Source of the DNA: an uncultured Eubacteriales bacterium
GTDB taxonomy: Bacteria > Bacillota > Clostridia > Oscillospirales > Oscillospiraceae
Reading direction: 5' to 3'
Length of the DNA: 9,975 nucleotides
Assembly: GCA_900540635.1 (NCBI GenBank)
Contig: UQGU01000071.1
Coordinates: 1 to 9,975 of the forward strand
Shown: positions 1-6,361 of the stretch, piece after piece
Numbering within the stretch: the stretch's first letter is position 1
How the letters are laid out: the number at the start of each line of letters is the position of its first letter
Notes under the pieces: model-generated
What the model saw: the letters and a program-made list of their open reading frames with translations, nothing else
Told to the model about the DNA's origin: nothing
Databases searched by the model: none
Program-made: the position numbers and the translations under genes

Positions 1-15
1 CCCGGACTTCCTCGC

Positions 16-210
16 TCAATCATAAATCAATTCTGTTTTCACAACTTCCTCTGCCTGTGCCTTGCAAGCGTTCATCTGCCGTACCCATTCCAATTGGTTT
101 TCGGCTTTCAGCTTTTCGGTCACGCCGTTTCGCTTCGCCAGCGACCGCACGATCAGCTCCGTGCGGTTTCGTGCTTCGACAATCTCGGCACAATACTGTC
201 TTACGCACAC
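16..210 (-). pseudogene. TnpV-like transposon protein, C-terminal remnant
   Basis: The translated segment ends with a pattern I recognise from TnpV-type proteins of clostridial transposons and ICEs: GVTEKLKAENQLEWVRQMN, then NACKAQAEEVV and a terminal ELIYD. Full TnpV proteins are roughly 110-130 residues; here only about the last 55-60 match. The normal N-terminal part is missing, because the frame upstream runs into unrelated sequence and then the palindromic repeat at 258-300. The only start available is a GTG at 210 without a convincing ribosome binding site. I read this as a decayed or truncated relic and not a working gene. TnpV's biochemical role is unclear; it is an accessory protein of mobile elements. 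The family call rests on remembered motif similarity. Confidence 0.6.
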
Positions 211-257
211 CCGCTCATTTGGGGCGGCGGCCTTTGTGCATACTTCTGACCCGATGA

Positions 258-300
258 CCTTCCCCTCCGGGGAAGGGGGACCGCCCGGAGGGCAGCTTTT
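258..300. repeat. Partial copy of the modular palindromic repeat
   Basis: Positions 258-276 form a perfect inverted repeat: CCTTCCCC, a three-base loop, then GGGGAAGG. The same 19-base palindrome occurs at 3064-3082, 3281-3299 and, with one loop change, 5517-5535. On the minus strand, the block GGCGGTCCCCCTTCCCCGG is shared with the 3' ends of repeats A and B. A second small palindrome, GCCC-GGA-GGGC, lies at 283-293 and is followed on the plus strand by a T run. The copy sits between the tnpV remnant and the end of the nucleoside kinase gene and might help stop transcription there, although no clear U tract follows on the minus strand. Confidence 0.7.
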
Positions 301-306
301 TACAAA

Positions 307-2007
307 TCACCTGTAAAATGTATTCCCGCCGATGAACTCCCGGATCAGGCTGGTGGGAGGGATCTCGTCGTCCACATTGGCTTCCTGGATATAGTCCAGG
401 ATTTTTACGATGTATTGCACCTCGTCGTAGCAGCTCTCCTCCGGCTGGACGGCGGCGAGCAGAGGGTAGATGTGCTTTTTCAGCACGGCCAGTTCATAGA
501 GCGTGGAGCTGTTGAAAATCATGTCCGCGTTCTCCTGGAAGGGGAAGATCCACCGCTTCTCCCCCTGCTGGACGGATTCCCACATGGACAGGGTGTGCTG
601 GACCGAGGAGCCCCGGGTCTCGTAGTCCCGGACGATGCGGCGCAGCAGCCGCAGATAGCTGGTGGGGATGCGGTTGTGATCGTCCAGGTTCAGGGGCAGC
701 AGGGGGCTGACATAGAGCCTGAAAATCCTTGCCATGTCCACATTCTCCGGCAGCATGACGGGATTCAATGCGTGCAGCCCCTCGGCGATGATGACGGAAT
801 CCTTTTCCAGCCGCAGCTTCTTGCCCTTCCACTCCCGCTTGCCGGTCTTAAAATTGAAGGTGGGCAGCTCCACGGTCCGGCCAGCGATGAGGGCGGCAAT
901 GTCCTTGCGGAACAGCTCGCAGTCCAGGGTGTTGATGTGCTCCAGGTCCAGCTTGCCGTCCGGCCCCGGGGCGATCCTGTCCCGGTCGATATAATAGTCG
1001 TCCAGGCTCATGAGCACGGGCTGCTTGCCGTAGACCCGGAGCTGGACCGCCAGGCGGTTGGCCGAGGTGGTCTTTCCGGAGGAGCTGGGGCCTGCCAGCA
1101 GCACCACCTGGGCGCCCCGGGAGCAGACCAGGTCCGCCACCTGGGCGAAGCGCTTCTCGTGGAGGGCTTCATTCACCCGGATGAGCTCCCGGATGCGGCC
1201 GGAGGCGGTGAGCTCGTTCAGGTCCGCCACATTCTGGCATTCCATCAGGCGGCACCAGCGCTCTCCCTCGGAGAACACACTGAAAAACTGGGGCATGGGG
1301 CTGAGCTTCGCCAGGCGGTCCGGGTTCAGGTCATCCGGGAGGACAAACAGGAAGCCCCCGTCGGCGCAGAGCACATCCCACACGGCCAGATACCCCGTAG
1401 AGGGGGCCATCTCCCCGAGAAAATCGTCCATATAGTCCCCGTAGCCATAGGCGCTGCAATATTCGCCCTTCTGCCAGGACAGAAGCCTTGCCTTGTTGGG
1501 CTGCCCCTGGGCGGCATAGCAGCTGATGGCCTCCTGCCGGGACACCTTCCGGCGCTCCAAGGGAATATCCTGGGCCACGATTTTTTGAATCTGCCCCTTC
1601 AGGCGCTCTGCGGAAAAATCCGCCGCACCCCGGACGGACACGAAGACGCTGGAGCCCAGGGTGCAGTCCATAGTGGCCTCGGCCTGGGGCCACAGCTGCC
1701 GCAGGGCCAGGAACATGACAAACTGGGCCGTGCGGAAATACACGTCCTTCCCCGCGCTGTCGCCGTAGCGCAGAAGCTTCACTTGGCCGCCGGAGGCCGC
1801 CATGGCCCGGCGCATGGAGGGCCGGTCCCCTTCCGCCTCCTGCTCCCGCTGGGGGATATAATTCAATGTAAAGACCTCTCCCGCGATTCTCGCCGCCAGA
1901 GGGCGGCGGGACAGGTACCTGTCGTCCAGCCCCAGGGCGCACACCAGCTCCCGCAGGGACTGCTGAGGCCTGGCCTGAATGGCTTTTCCGTCGATATACA
2001 GCTGCAA
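307..2007 (-). CDS. Nucleoside kinase (TGS/ThrRS-like N-terminus plus uridine-kinase domain)
   Basis: A cytosolic P-loop kinase of the PRK/uridine kinase superfamily, expected to phosphorylate a nucleoside with ATP or GTP in salvage. The architecture is the Firmicutes two-part form. Residues about 1-60 form a TGS/ubiquitin-like domain (QLYIDGKAIQ), residues about 60-220 resemble the threonyl-tRNA synthetase second additional domain, and the kinase domain starts near residue 300. That domain has Walker A GPSSSGKTT at 306-314 and the substrate/metal motif SLDDYYIDRD at about 334-343. I chose the TTG at 2007 because an AGAGGGTGAT ribosome binding site sits just upstream and homologues begin at this point in the domain. 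The longer ATG start at 2046 has no Shine-Dalgarno sequence. It lies 47 bases after spoIID on the same strand and is probably cotranscribed. The exact substrate cannot be read from sequence. Confidence 0.88.
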   Translation of the reverse strand: MQLYIDGKAIQARPQQSLRELVCALGLDDRYLSRRPLAARIAGEVFTLNYIPQREQEAEGDRPSMRRAMAASGGQVKLLRYGDSAGKDVYFRTAQFVMFLALRQLWPQAEATMDCTLGSSVFVSVRGAADFSAERLKGQIQKIVAQDIPLERRKVSRQEAISCYAAQGQPNKARLLSWQKGEYCSAYGYGDYMDDFLGEMAPSTGYLAVWDVLCADGGFLFVLPDDLNPDRLAKLSPMPQFFSVFSEGERWCRLMECQNVADLNELTASGRIRELIRVNEALHEKRFAQVADLVCSRGAQVVLLAGPSSSGKTTSANRLAVQLRVYGKQPVLMSLDDYYIDRDRIAPGPDGKLDLEHINTLDCELFRKDIAALIAGRTVELPTFNFKTGKREWKGKKLRLEKDSVIIAEGLHALNPVMLPENVDMARIFRLYVSPLLPLNLDDHNRIPTSYLRLLRRIVRDYETRGSSVQHTLSMWESVQQGEKRWIFPFQENADMIFNSSTLYELAVLKKHIYPLLAAVQPEESCYDEVQYIVKILDYIQEANVDDEIPPTSLIREFIGGNTFYR

Positions 2008-2054
2008 AGGATCACCCTCTTGTTGATTTTGCCTACATGTTACCATAGGAGCCG

Positions 2055-2978
2055 TTATTTTTCAACAGATTCACCATAATTTAACAATATGGTCCCGGGA
2101 TAATAGTGGCTGAGGATCGTTTGAAAATCCGCCCCATGGGATGCCATGGCATTGGCTCCGTACTGGCTCAGCCCTACCCGGTGGCCGTAGCCCCGGGTAT
2201 CGAAGCGCAGCCCCCCTTCCTCCACCGTCACGGTGAAGGCCGTGGACCGCAGCCCCAGGGCCTTGCGCAGATACACCCCGGTGAAGCGCTGCCCTCCCAG
2301 CTCCATTGTCTCTACGCCGTCCCCTTCCGTGAAGGTGGCGGCACCAACCCAGCTTTCTCTGTCCGCGCCCAGGGAAATGCCCAAAGCTTTTTCCAGGGTT
2401 TCCCGGGAGAAGGTCACGCTGTCCCGGTCGTATTGCGCAGCTTCCTCTCCGGGGCTTGCCACGCTGCACAAATAGGGCACGTCTGTGCCCCACACCGCCA
2501 GAGCGTCCTCCGTCCGGCCCCCGGAGCAGGAGAAGAAGGTGGCGTCGATAAGCGCCCCCTCATAGGTCAGCACCAGGCCGTCGGTTTCCCGAAGGGCGGC
2601 GGCGGCCCGTTCCCGGTCCTCCTCGGAAAAGGCTGCAAATACCCCGTCCTCGCAGAAGGCCTGGCAGCAGGTGCTGTCCGTGCAGAGCTTGCCGTTGTGT
2701 TTCTCCCGGTGCTTCATGGTATAGGTCCGGGCGGCCACCGCCTGGGCTTTCAGGGCCTCCGGCTCAAAGGAGACGGGCATCTCCCCCAGGAGCACCCGCT
2801 GCAGGTAGGCATCCAGGGCCATGTCATCACGGTCCGTCAGATGAACGGTGACGCTGCTGTCCTGCCCCGAAAAGGCGGGGGGCCTTTGGGGCAGCTTCCC
2901 CACCGCCCCCACCACAACCAGCGGGGCCAAGACCCCTACGCAGACGGACTGCATCATTTGCTGCGAAAGCTTCTCCAC
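2055..2978 (-). CDS. spoIID: Stage II sporulation protein D, SpoIID/LytB family
   Basis: SpoIID is the lytic transglycosylase of the SpoIID-SpoIIM-SpoIIP machine, which thins septal peptidoglycan and drives the membrane during forespore engulfment. It acts in the mother cell, anchored in the membrane and facing the wall. The 307-residue protein has one N-terminal transmembrane anchor (about 9-26). The SpoIID core motif YLQRVLLGEMPVSFEPEALK carries the likely catalytic Glu66, followed by QAVAARTYTM. A His/Cys-rich stretch, KHNGKLCTDSTCC (93-105), resembles the zinc site of clostridial SpoIID. The hallmark C-terminal motif RGYGHRVGLSQYGANAMA is at 262-279. The start is GTG at 2978, preceded by a GAAGGGG ribosome binding site. 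The frame stays open upstream to 3260, but only by reading through repeat A. Expression by a sporulation sigma factor is expected from the family; I could not pick out a convincing sigma-E promoter. Confidence 0.93.
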   Translation of the reverse strand: MEKLSQQMMQSVCVGVLAPLVVVGAVGKLPQRPPAFSGQDSSVTVHLTDRDDMALDAYLQRVLLGEMPVSFEPEALKAQAVAARTYTMKHREKHNGKLCTDSTCCQAFCEDGVFAAFSEEDRERAAAALRETDGLVLTYEGALIDATFFSCSGGRTEDALAVWGTDVPYLCSVASPGEEAAQYDRDSVTFSRETLEKALGISLGADRESWVGAATFTEGDGVETMELGGQRFTGVYLRKALGLRSTAFTVTVEEGGLRFDTRGYGHRVGLSQYGANAMASHGADFQTILSHYYPGTILLNYGESVEK

Positions 2979-3060
2979 GGTGCATTTCCCCTTCCGAAGA
3001 TGAATGGCTTTATGGTAGCACAGAGAAAACGCAAAGCCTAGGGAAAGCGCAGGAAAGCTT

Positions 3061-3300
3061 CCCCCTTCCCCGGAGGGGAAGGTTAAAAGCTTCCCCTCCG
3101 GGGGAGCTGGCAGGGCGTTAGCCCTGACTGAGGAGGGGCCTAATGCGCGAGAGCGGTAAGAAAAGACGTACAGCTCACTTCCATAACGCCCCTCTTCCAT
3201 GAAATTATGGTATAGCTGCCACCGGCAGCTATAGAAAATTAGATTCGCTGCGCGACGCACCGCCGCCTGTCGGCGGTCCCCCTTCCCCGGAGGGGAAGGT
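3061..3300. repeat. Modular palindromic intergenic repeat A
   Basis: A mosaic of structured blocks. The 19-base palindrome CCTTCCCC-GGA-GGGGAAGG occurs at 3064-3082 and again at 3281-3299. Between them are a TTCCCCTCCGGGGGAG hairpin (3091-3106), GGGC-GTTA-GCCC (3113-3124), and a block from GACTGAGGAGGGGC (about 3126) to ATAACGCCCCTCTTCCA (ending about 3199), whose ends pair with each other. Next is a block at about 3204-3260 containing the palindrome AGCTGCC-ACC-GGCAGCT, and then CCGCC-TGTC-GGCGG. The last two blocks recur in repeat B, the 3204-3260 block in the opposite orientation. Nothing in it looks like a gene, although it leaves the spoIID frame open. It fills the gap between the divergent spoIID and acyltransferase-like genes. 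Confidence 0.8.
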
Positions 3301-3327
3301 TGGGGGACGCCTCATCGGAAATTTTCA

Positions 3328-3356
3328 TTGCAATTGCATCCTATTTCTGCTAGAAT
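3328..3356 (+). promoter_or_regulatory. Sigma-A-type promoter for the acyltransferase-exchanger operon
   Basis: TTGCAA at 3328-3333 and TAGAAT at 3351-3356 are separated by exactly 17 bases, close to the TTGACA/TATAAT consensus. The predicted transcription start lies about 25 bases before the ATG at 3389, leaving a short leader that contains the TTGGAGG ribosome binding site. The local sequence is AT-rich compared with its surroundings. Confidence 0.65.
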
Positions 3357-3388
3357 AGCAGCATCTATGACCAATTGGAGGATTTACC

Positions 3389-4279
3389 ATGTCTGAACAG
3401 AAAAAGAAAAAATGGGGAGACCGGTCCGATGCTGTCTGGCTGAAGGATCTGCCCAGCATGAACCGGATCATGCCCTGCATTATGCCCAACCGGGCGGACA
3501 ACGAGGCCTTTATCAGCGTAGACATTGACTACAAGCCTCTGGAAGCCTACCTCGCCAAGAAGAACGAGGGGCTCACCGAGGACAAATACACCTTCTTCCA
3601 TGTCATCGCCTGCGCCATCGGCAAGGCCTTTGTGCTGCGGCCCAAGATGAACCGGTTTGTCTGCAACAACCGGCTGTACCAGCGCAACGACATCACCGTG
3701 GCCTTTACCGTGAAGAAGAAGTTTGACGACCGGGCCGAGGAGGCTCTGGCCCAGTTCAAAATCGATGCGCACGAGACCATGGATACCTTCCACGAGAAGA
3801 TCATGAAGGTCATCCACGTCACCAAGAGCGACACGGAGAAGGACACCTCCACCGGCGCCATGGACATCGTCAGTAAGCTGCCCCAGTGGGTCATCGTTCT
3901 GGTGGCCAAGTTCGTCCTCTGGCTGGACAAGCACGGCTGGGCGCCCCAGAGCCTCATTGGTTCCGACCCCAACCACGCCGCCATCTTCCTGTCCAACCTG
4001 GGCTCCATCGGCCTGGAGGTGGGCTATCACCATCTGGTGAACTGGGGCACCAACTCCTGCTTCATCGTGCTGGGCAAAAAACACCTGAAGATGATCCACA
4101 ATGCCGACGGAAGCGAGGAGCTCAAGGAGGTCGTCCCCCTGGGCATCACCCTGGACGAGCGGATCGCCGACGGCTACTACTATTCCGGCACCGTGGCCCT
4201 GGTGAAAACCCTGCTGGAGAATCCCGAGCTGCTGGACAGCCCCGCGGATACCCCCGTAGAATATTCCATCAAACGCTAA
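3389..4279 (+). CDS. Stand-alone 2-oxoacid dehydrogenase E2/CAT-fold acyltransferase-like protein
   Basis: 296 residues matching the catalytic domain of the dihydrolipoamide acyltransferase / chloramphenicol acetyltransferase superfamily, without lipoyl or E1/E3-binding domains. Visible family signatures are FISVDIDYKPLEAYL near the N-terminus, YTFFHVIACAIGKAF (67-81), the core strand AIFLSNLGSIGLEVGYHHLVNWGT (198-221) and a C-terminal active-site-like segment, LDERIADGYYYSG (255-267), followed by a helix ending LLENPELL. In true E2 and CAT enzymes this segment reads DHRxxDG, with His as the general base; here Glu257 stands in the His position while the Asp and Gly are kept. Canonical acyl transfer is therefore doubtful, and the substrate is unknown. 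The start has an excellent TTGGAGG ribosome binding site. It is first in an operon with the exchanger 15 bases downstream. The fold is confident; the function is not. Confidence 0.85.
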   Translation: MSEQKKKKWGDRSDAVWLKDLPSMNRIMPCIMPNRADNEAFISVDIDYKPLEAYLAKKNEGLTEDKYTFFHVIACAIGKAFVLRPKMNRFVCNNRLYQRNDITVAFTVKKKFDDRAEEALAQFKIDAHETMDTFHEKIMKVIHVTKSDTEKDTSTGAMDIVSKLPQWVIVLVAKFVLWLDKHGWAPQSLIGSDPNHAAIFLSNLGSIGLEVGYHHLVNWGTNSCFIVLGKKHLKMIHNADGSEELKEVVPLGITLDERIADGYYYSGTVALVKTLLENPELLDSPADTPVEYSIKR

Positions 4280-4294
4280 GGAGTTGTTTTTCGA

Positions 4295-5275
4295 ATGCTC
4301 ATCCCTGTACTGCTGTTTGCCCTGGGCCTTGTGCTGCTGATCAAGGGCGGTGACTGGTTCGTGGACGGCGCAACCGGCCTTGCCGAGCGGTTCCATGTGC
4401 CGGAGATCATCATCGGCGCAACCGTGGTTTCCATCGGCACCACCTTGCCGGAGGTCATGGTCTCCGCCACCTCTGCCCTGACGGGCCACGGCGAGATCGC
4501 CTACGGCAACGCCATCGGCTCCATCATCTGCAATACGGCCCTGATCGCCGCCCTGACCGTGGCCATCCGCCCCGGCCCCGTGGACACCAAGGCTCTGAAG
4601 ACCCCGGTGCTGTTCTTCTTCGGCTCCGCGGCGATCTACGTCATCAATGCCTATGTGACGGGCTACTTTGGCCGCCCTCTGGGCATTCTGCTGCTGGCCA
4701 TCTTCGTTGTGTACCTGGTGGTCACCGTGCGGCAGGGCTTCAAAAACCCCGCCGGGGCTGCCGCCGAAGAGGCCGAGGCAGTGGAGGAAGAGGCCGCGAA
4801 AAACTCCCTGGTCAAGGACATTCTCCTGCTGGTCATCGGCGCGGCCCTGGTGGCCGTGGGCGCGGACCTGCTGGTGGACAACGGCACCCTGATCGCCCAG
4901 GCCCTGGGCGTGCCGGAATCCGTCATCGCCCTGACCTTTGTGGCCCTGGGCACCAGCCTGCCCGAGCTGGTCACCGCCATTACGTCCCTGGCCAAGGGCC
5001 ACGGCTCCCTGTCCCTGGGCAACGTCATCGGTGCGAACATCTTCAATCTGGTGCTGGTGTCCGGCGCTTCCATGACCCTGGCCCCCTTCCGCATCCCCCA
5101 GTCCAGCACCCTGTTCGGGGTCAATTCCTCTCTGGTGCTGGATGTGCCCCTGATGCTCTTCGTCATGGCCTTTCTGACCCTGCCCGCATTGAAGACCAAG
5201 AAGCTCTCCCGCTGCCAGGGCATCGTCCTGCTGATCCTCTACGCAGCCTTCTGCGGCATTCAGTTTACCATGTGA
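4295..5275 (+). CDS. CaCA-family Na+/Ca2+ antiporter (YrbG-like)
   Basis: A 326-residue inner-membrane cation exchanger, expected to extrude Ca2+ in exchange for Na+ or H+. It shows the two inverted alpha repeats that define the family. Repeat 1 has GTTLPEVMVS (48-57) and GNAIGSIICN (71-80); repeat 2 has GTSLPELVTA (219-228) and GNVIGANIFN (242-251). The conserved Glu of each GTxLPE motif and the Asn of each GNxIG motif are the usual cation ligands, and all are present. About ten hydrophobic segments fit the family topology, with an acidic, Ala/Glu-rich cytoplasmic loop (about 151-170) between the halves. The length is typical of bacterial YrbG-type members. It follows the E2-like gene with a short gap and an AGGAG ribosome binding site, and is followed by a strong terminator. 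Ion preference is inferred from the family. Confidence 0.9.
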   Translation: MLIPVLLFALGLVLLIKGGDWFVDGATGLAERFHVPEIIIGATVVSIGTTLPEVMVSATSALTGHGEIAYGNAIGSIICNTALIAALTVAIRPGPVDTKALKTPVLFFFGSAAIYVINAYVTGYFGRPLGILLLAIFVVYLVVTVRQGFKNPAGAAAEEAEAVEEEAAKNSLVKDILLLVIGAALVAVGADLLVDNGTLIAQALGVPESVIALTFVALGTSLPELVTAITSLAKGHGSLSLGNVIGANIFNLVLVSGASMTLAPFRIPQSSTLFGVNSSLVLDVPLMLFVMAFLTLPALKTKKLSRCQGIVLLILYAAFCGIQFTM

Positions 5276-5286
5276 CTTGAATCACG

Positions 5287-5322
5287 AAACCGGCGCGGCC
5301 ATCATGGCTGCGCCGGTTTTTT
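5287..5322 (+). terminator. Rho-independent terminator of the exchanger operon
   Basis: A 14-pair stem begins AAACCGGCGC and closes GCGCCGGTTT around the loop ATCAT, with one G-U pair, and runs directly into six Ts (5317-5322). It starts 11 bases after the exchanger stop codon, so it closes the two-gene operon. Confidence 0.9.
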
Positions 5323-5327
5323 GGGCT

Positions 5328-5540
5328 TCCCCTCCGGGCGGTGCGTCGCGCAGCGAATTGAATCTAAAATAGCTGCCGGTGGCAGCTATACCATAAAAAG
5401 CGGTGCTGGCTCGCGTCAGCGAGACTGAGGAGGGGCGCTGCGGGCGGGAGCGGCTAATAAATACGCACCGCTCTCTTCCATAACGCCCCTCTTCCACCAC
5501 CGCCTACGGCGGTCCCCCTTCCCCGGTGGGGAAGGTTGGG
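5328..5540. repeat. Modular palindromic intergenic repeat B
   Basis: Shares its parts with repeat A in a different arrangement. GTGCGTCGCGCAGCGAAT at 5341-5358 and AGCTGCCGGTGGCAGCTATA near 5371-5390 match the reverse complement of 3204-3260. The block from GACTGAGGAGGGGC (about 5423) to ATAACGCCCCTCTTCCA (ending about 5496) matches repeat A in the same orientation. CCGCC-TAC-GGCGG and then CCTTCCCCGGTGGGGAAGG (5517-5535) close the unit as in A. The inner spacers differ while the pairing ends are kept, suggesting that structure and not coding is conserved. It lies between the exchanger terminator and the promoter of the replication-type operon. I see no gene in it. Confidence 0.8.
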
Positions 5541-5544
5541 GGAG

Positions 5545-5553
5545 TTATCCACA
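5545..5553 (+). promoter_or_regulatory. Consensus DnaA-box match
   Basis: TTATCCACA is a perfect match to the bacterial DnaA-box consensus TTATNCACA. It lies just upstream of the promoter of an operon that ends in a replicative helicase gene, which makes it more interesting than a chance hit. It is single: I see no cluster of further boxes and no AT-rich unwinding region beside it, so an origin is not demonstrated. Confidence 0.45.
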
Positions 5554-5571
5554 GCCCCTGACGGGGGCGAT

Positions 5572-5600
5572 TTGACAAAGGGGCGATCTTCTGTTACAAT
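5572..5600 (+). promoter_or_regulatory. Strong sigma-A promoter of the replication-type operon
   Basis: TTGACA at 5572-5577 is a perfect -35 box and TACAAT at 5595-5600 is one base from the -10 consensus, with an ideal 17-base spacer. The octamer GGGGCGAT occurs on both sides of the -35 box (5564-5571 and 5580-5587). The start of transcription should fall at about 5607. Confidence 0.85.
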
Positions 5601-5605
5601 AAGCA

Positions 5606-5615
5606 TACCTAGGTA
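5606..5615. promoter_or_regulatory. Palindrome over the predicted transcription start; possible operator
   Basis: TACCTAGGTA is a perfect 10-base palindrome located 6-15 bases after the -10 box, just where a repressor would block initiation. No second copy is seen nearby. A role as operator, for instance for the small HTH protein encoded next, is inference from position only. Confidence 0.3.
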
Positions 5616-5651
5616 GTTCATTTTATTCGACTATATTCAGGAGGTACTGCT

Positions 5652-5879
5652 TTGAATCAAACGGAACGAATTCTTCGCCATTTACAAACCTTCGGCGCCA
5701 TCACCAGCCTGGAGGCCATACAGGACTATGGCATCCTGCGCCTGGCTTCCCGGATTTCGGAGCTGAAAAAAGAGGGGCTGCCCATTCAGCGGGAGATGGT
5801 TTCGGGCCAAAATCGCTACGGCGAGGTCACCAGCTTCGCCCGGTACCGCATCCGTGCCGACGGGGAGACGCAGCTATGA
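5652..5879 (+). CDS. Small winged helix-turn-helix protein, phage-type
   Basis: A 75-residue protein with a winged-helix pattern: NQTERILRHLQTFGAITSLEAI (helix 1 and the turn), YGILRLASRISELKKEGLPI (recognition-helix region with the basic LASRISELKKEG), then a wing ending EVTSFARYRI. Such small HTH proteins are common next to replication genes of phages and integrative elements of Firmicutes. The start is TTG at 5652, chosen because AGGAGGT lies 8 bases before it. The stop codon overlaps the next start in an ATGA junction, so the two are translationally coupled. It could be a local regulator or a DNA-binding helper for replication initiation; the sequence does not decide. Confidence 0.75.
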   Translation: MNQTERILRHLQTFGAITSLEAIQDYGILRLASRISELKKEGLPIQREMVSGQNRYGEVTSFARYRIRADGETQL

Positions 5880-6361
5880 CACAGACCGTTGACAAGCATC
5901 CATCCTGGTTCAAGCTAAAGCTGGAGCGGCGGCAGCTCATCCGGGAACTGCCGCCGGAAAGCGCTGTCAGGGTTCTGCTCTCCTGCCTGAATTATCTGGA
6001 AGCCGGACGCTTTCCGGAGACCCTTTCCCCCATTGAGAAAATCGCCGTCTCCGCATTCCTGCCCGATCTTGAGGAGGCAGTGTCAACCTATGCCCAGCGG
6101 GTGAAAAACGGGGCCAAAGGCGGCGCACCCAGGAGCAACAAAAATGCCCGAAAGAAGAAACAACCGTATGCCCCCTCCTGCGCACATTTGGAACCGCACG
6201 GGACAGAAGAAGAAGCAGATACCCCTTACGGGGTAGATGCTTCTGGAGAAGAGAGAAACGGAAGCCACGGGGAGGCCGCCTTGGTGGGCGGCTCCCCTGC
6301 CCGGTTCTACTATGACCCGGCGCAGGGCAAGGTCATCGACAGAGAGGAGACCCTCCAATGA
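5876..6361 (+). CDS. Phage-type hypothetical protein with basic linker (possible replisome helper)
   Basis: 161 residues. The N-terminal half (about 9-75) is a helical domain: SWFKLKLERRQLIRELPPESAVRVLLSCLNYLE, then IEKIAVSAFLPDLEEAVSTYAQ. It is followed by a very basic GAKGGAPRSNKNARKKKQ segment (79-96) and a hydrophilic, probably disordered tail. This layout, a short helical domain ending in a Tyr/Arg-rich helix and then a GxKGG basic stretch, resembles DUF6291-like phage proteins encoded beside replication genes; I make that comparison from memory. It overlaps both neighbours by ATGA junctions (5876-5879 and 6358-6361), so it sits in the middle of a coupled three-gene unit whose last member is a helicase. 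A helicase-loader or replisome-organiser role is inference from context. Confidence 0.7.
   Translation: MTQTVDKHPSWFKLKLERRQLIRELPPESAVRVLLSCLNYLEAGRFPETLSPIEKIAVSAFLPDLEEAVSTYAQRVKNGAKGGAPRSNKNARKKKQPYAPSCAHLEPHGTEEEADTPYGVDASGEERNGSHGEAALVGGSPARFYYDPAQGKVIDREETLQ

Noticed and set aside
415..2079. A 554-codon open frame on the plus strand opposite the nucleoside kinase gene
   Set aside because: Low-complexity Gln/Gly/Leu/His-rich translation with no recognisable domain; an antisense shadow caused by high GC at third codon positions.
2106..3041. A 311-codon plus-strand frame opposite spoIID
   Set aside because: Shadow of spoIID, with no motifs and no ribosome binding site.
3365..5002. A 545-codon open frame on the minus strand opposite the E2-like and exchanger genes
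   Set aside because: Gly/Gln/His-rich translation that spans two real genes with clear family motifs on the other strand; shadow.
5545..5553. A chromosomal or plasmid origin at the DnaA-box match
   Set aside because: Only a single box, no AT-rich unwinding element and no initiator gene of Rep type; kept only as a site.
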